Shown: positions 46,723-47,931 of the stretch, in pieces
Numbering within the stretch: position 1 is the stretch's first letter
Layout: the number at the start of each line of letters is the position of its first letter
IMG/VR virus record: IMGVR_UViG_3300025769_000203
Coordinates: 1 to 47,931 of that record
Direction: 5' to 3' (one strand)
DNA: 47,931 nucleotides
Origin: a virus
Position numbers and translations under genes: made by a program
Notes under the pieces: generated by a model
Databases searched by the model: none
What the model saw: only the letters and a program-made list of their open reading frames with translations
What the model was told of the DNA's origin: nothing

Positions 46723-47435
46723 TGACCGCGAAGCAAGACCACGCGTCGCCGACGCGCGAAACGCTCAAGGCGGACCCGAAGCCGCCTTGCGTGCCGAACC
46801 GGTTCCGCGAGCCTCTCTTCCACACCGTCGACTCGGCGATGCCGGAAGACTGGCTCGCGGCCGCGGGACAGTGGTTGTTCTCGAAGCGCGACAAGTTCAC
46901 GCGCGGCGGGGACGACCAAGGGCTCGTGCGATTCAACTACGAATGGTGCGACCTGGACAAGAACCCCGACGCCACCGACCTACTCGCGCCGCTCAAGAAG
47001 AAGATCATCGCGCAGATCGGCGACAAGGCCGTGCTCGACAAGCTCGCGGTGCCCGAGTTCGATCTACGTTACTTGGAAATGCACGCGACGATGCACCACC
47101 ACGGGTCGCACTTCACGTGGCACGACGACGCCCCGGGCTACGACCAAGAGATCGTGCCGTCACGACGGGTGACGTTCTGCTACTACATGCACTCCGACCC
47201 GAAGATGTTTGAGGGCGGCGAGCTTGAGTTCCTCGACGGGACGCAAGTAGCACCGCAGAACAACAGGCTCGTCTTGTTCCACCCGGTGCAACAGCACAAG
47301 GTCAACAAGGTGAACTGTTGGAGCTCGCATTTCCTGCACGGCCGGTGGTGCATCATGGGTTGGATCCACGGCGACCCGCCCGAAGGTTGGCTCGAGCGGT
47401 TGCCCGAACTGCGCGGCACCCCGCACCAGGGCTAA
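46722..47435 (+). CDS. 2OG-Fe(II) oxygenase, prolyl-4-hydroxylase-like (237 aa)
   Basis: This is the second dioxygenase of the genome. It has the iron ligands FTWHDDAPGYD (H134, D136) and VQQHKVNKV (H192), the 2-oxoglutarate Arg in HGRWCIMGWIHGD (R208), and the MFEGGELEFLDG segment (162-173) shared with the 13522 protein (LFTGGELELYD). It requires Fe(II), O2 and 2-oxoglutarate; the substrate is unknown. It is the last plus-strand gene, starting one base into the previous stop (TAATG). Its late position suggests a virion or lysis protein as substrate rather than DNA, but that is inference. Confidence 0.88.
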   Translation: MTAKQDHASPTRETLKADPKPPCVPNRFREPLFHTVDSAMPEDWLAAAGQWLFSKRDKFTRGGDDQGLVRFNYEWCDLDKNPDATDLLAPLKKKIIAQIGDKAVLDKLAVPEFDLRYLEMHATMHHHGSHFTWHDDAPGYDQEIVPSRRVTFCYYMHSDPKMFEGGELEFLDGTQVAPQNNRLVLFHPVQQHKVNKVNCWSSHFLHGRWCIMGWIHGDPPEGWLERLPELRGTPHQG

Positions 47436-47437
47436 CG

Positions 47438-47478
47438 AAAAAACGCCTCGCGACCGGTCGCACGGGTCGCGAGGCGTT
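47438..47478 (-). terminator. Strong terminator hairpin with U-run for the minus strand
   Basis: AACGCCTCGCGACC (47442-47455) pairs perfectly over 14 bp with GGTCGCGAGGCGTT (47465-47478) around a 9-base loop. Read on the minus strand it is followed by TTTTTT (47443-47438), so it terminates the HTH transcript. On the plus strand no T-run follows, but the hairpin may still protect the 3' end of the late transcript. Confidence 0.85.
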
Positions 47479-47562
47479 AGCCCTGCAATGGAGGCAACCT
47501 CTCCCAAGGTGCCGGTTGTAGATGGTAGCGCACCGCCCCGGCGGCCACCACCTACCGCGGAG
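47479..47562. other. Intergenic stretch after the HTH gene
   Basis: This short non-coding gap between the terminator hairpin and the stop of the minus-strand HTH gene contains two CCGCGG palindromes six bases apart (about 47555-47573). I see no gene in it. Confidence 0.5.
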
Positions 47563-47895
47563 TTACCCGCGGGATTTCACAGGGACACCGGCCGCGAGGC
47601 AGCGAGTAGCGAACTGCTCGACGGCCTGACGTGTGATTCCGTGGACCTTAGCCAACTCCGCATACGAGGCGTCGGTCTTCACCAAGGCCGCTACGAGCCG
47701 CAGGCGACTCCGGTCGGGCATGTTCGACGGCTTCGGTGCCTTTGGCGTAACCCCGTGCTCGCGGCACGCAGATTGAACCAGCGACTCGCTGACGCCAAAC
47801 TGCGAAACGGCTTGCGCAAGTGTGCGGGTCTTGCAGTAGGCGGCGATCCGCTCCCGGCGCTCGGCGCGCTCGGTATGTGTCAACCGCTTAGCCAA
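47563..47895 (-). CDS. Tandem-HTH DNA-binding protein (110 aa)
   Basis: The protein starts at TTG 47895 (MAKRLTHTERAERRERIAAY) and carries two helix-turn-helix units, TLAQAVSQFGVSESLVQSAC (about 26-45) and SYAELAKVHGITRQAVEQFA (about 77-96). Each has the A-x3-G-V/I-S/T turn pattern. It is likely a small transcription regulator on a minus-strand unit ended by the strong hairpin. GGGGGTGG lies about 7-12 bases before the TTG, and the start overlaps the small membrane ORF by 8 bases. After circularisation the gene sits beside the DUF6378 gene. Confidence 0.8.
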   Translation of the reverse strand: MAKRLTHTERAERRERIAAYCKTRTLAQAVSQFGVSESLVQSACREHGVTPKAPKPSNMPDRSRLRLVAALVKTDASYAELAKVHGITRQAVEQFATRCLAAGVPVKSRG

Positions 47896-47931
47896 AGCTG
47901 ACCACCCCCAGGAGCAGCACCGCGCCGAGGG
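47805..47931. repeat. Right copy of the 127-bp terminal direct repeat
   Basis: Identical to bases 1-127. It contains the 5' part of the minus-strand HTH gene that starts at 47895, so that gene is complete here and truncated in the left copy. One copy should be removed when the genome is circularised. Confidence 0.93.

Overview
The window is a complete, GC-rich tailed-phage genome (Caudoviricetes). The first and last 127 bases are identical, so the molecule is circular or circularly permuted, with 47,804 unique bases. Every large gene is phage-like. I see no rRNA, tRNA, CRISPR, IS element, integrase or transposase. The host is unknown. Three phage-encoded lipoproteins point to a diderm host. 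One of them resembles, from memory only, a domain abundant in secreted proteins of Planctomycetes. Other clues are Mu-like head proteins and a set of promoters whose -10 box lies 7-8 bases before the start codon.

Layout. (1) Positions 546-9836, minus strand: an early replication and repair operon of tightly overlapping genes. It runs from a 261-aa hypothetical through small Cys-rich and membrane proteins, an SNF2 helicase, a GIY-YIG-like protein, a DEDD exonuclease, a Cas4/DUF2800 nuclease and an Enc34-type ssDNA-binding protein to family A DNA polymerase. One DUF6378 gene and a small divergent HTH/membrane pair lie near the ends of the contig. (2) Positions 9837-10221: the divergent control region. 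(3) Positions 10222-13022, plus strand: a PrimPol/RepA-like primase-helicase, then an iteron and palindrome array beside an AT-rich stretch (the best origin candidate), then a small YIG-motif ORF and a PD-(D/E)XK nuclease. (4) Positions 13061-16204: a tandem-HTH protein, a 2OG-Fe(II) oxygenase, a putative small terminase and the large terminase. (5) Positions 16257-23769: an accessory block between terminase and portal. It holds a C5-cytosine methyltransferase readable in two frames, a PAPS-reductase-like PP-loop protein, a Cys-rich duplicated protein, a lipoprotein, an SGNH-esterase-like protein and a sigma-region-4/Fis-type regulator. (6) Positions 23807-30792: the Mu-like head module (portal, MuF, protease-scaffold, decoration, gpT-type capsid), closed by a terminator. 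(7) Positions 30831-45233: connectors, tail completion, a lipoprotein with a C-terminal TM helix (u-spanin architecture), short tape-measure-like proteins, baseplate proteins and a 1353-aa fibre with a long Pro/Gly-rich middle. (8) Positions 45268-47435: small membrane proteins, a lipoprotein and a second 2OG-Fe(II) oxygenase, then a strong hairpin facing the minus-strand HTH gene that runs across the contig ends.

How it fits together. PolA, the SSB-like protein, the Cas4-like nuclease, SNF2 and PrimPol-RepA form a self-sufficient replisome. Packaging uses a classical TerL, and the capsid is Mu-like without Mu transposition. The most distinctive points are the origin-like iteron array, the promoters placed immediately before start codons (one covered by a perfect operator), the two-frame methyltransferase, and two prolyl-hydroxylase-like enzymes in a phage whose fibre is rich in Pro-Gly. 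No endolysin was recognised.
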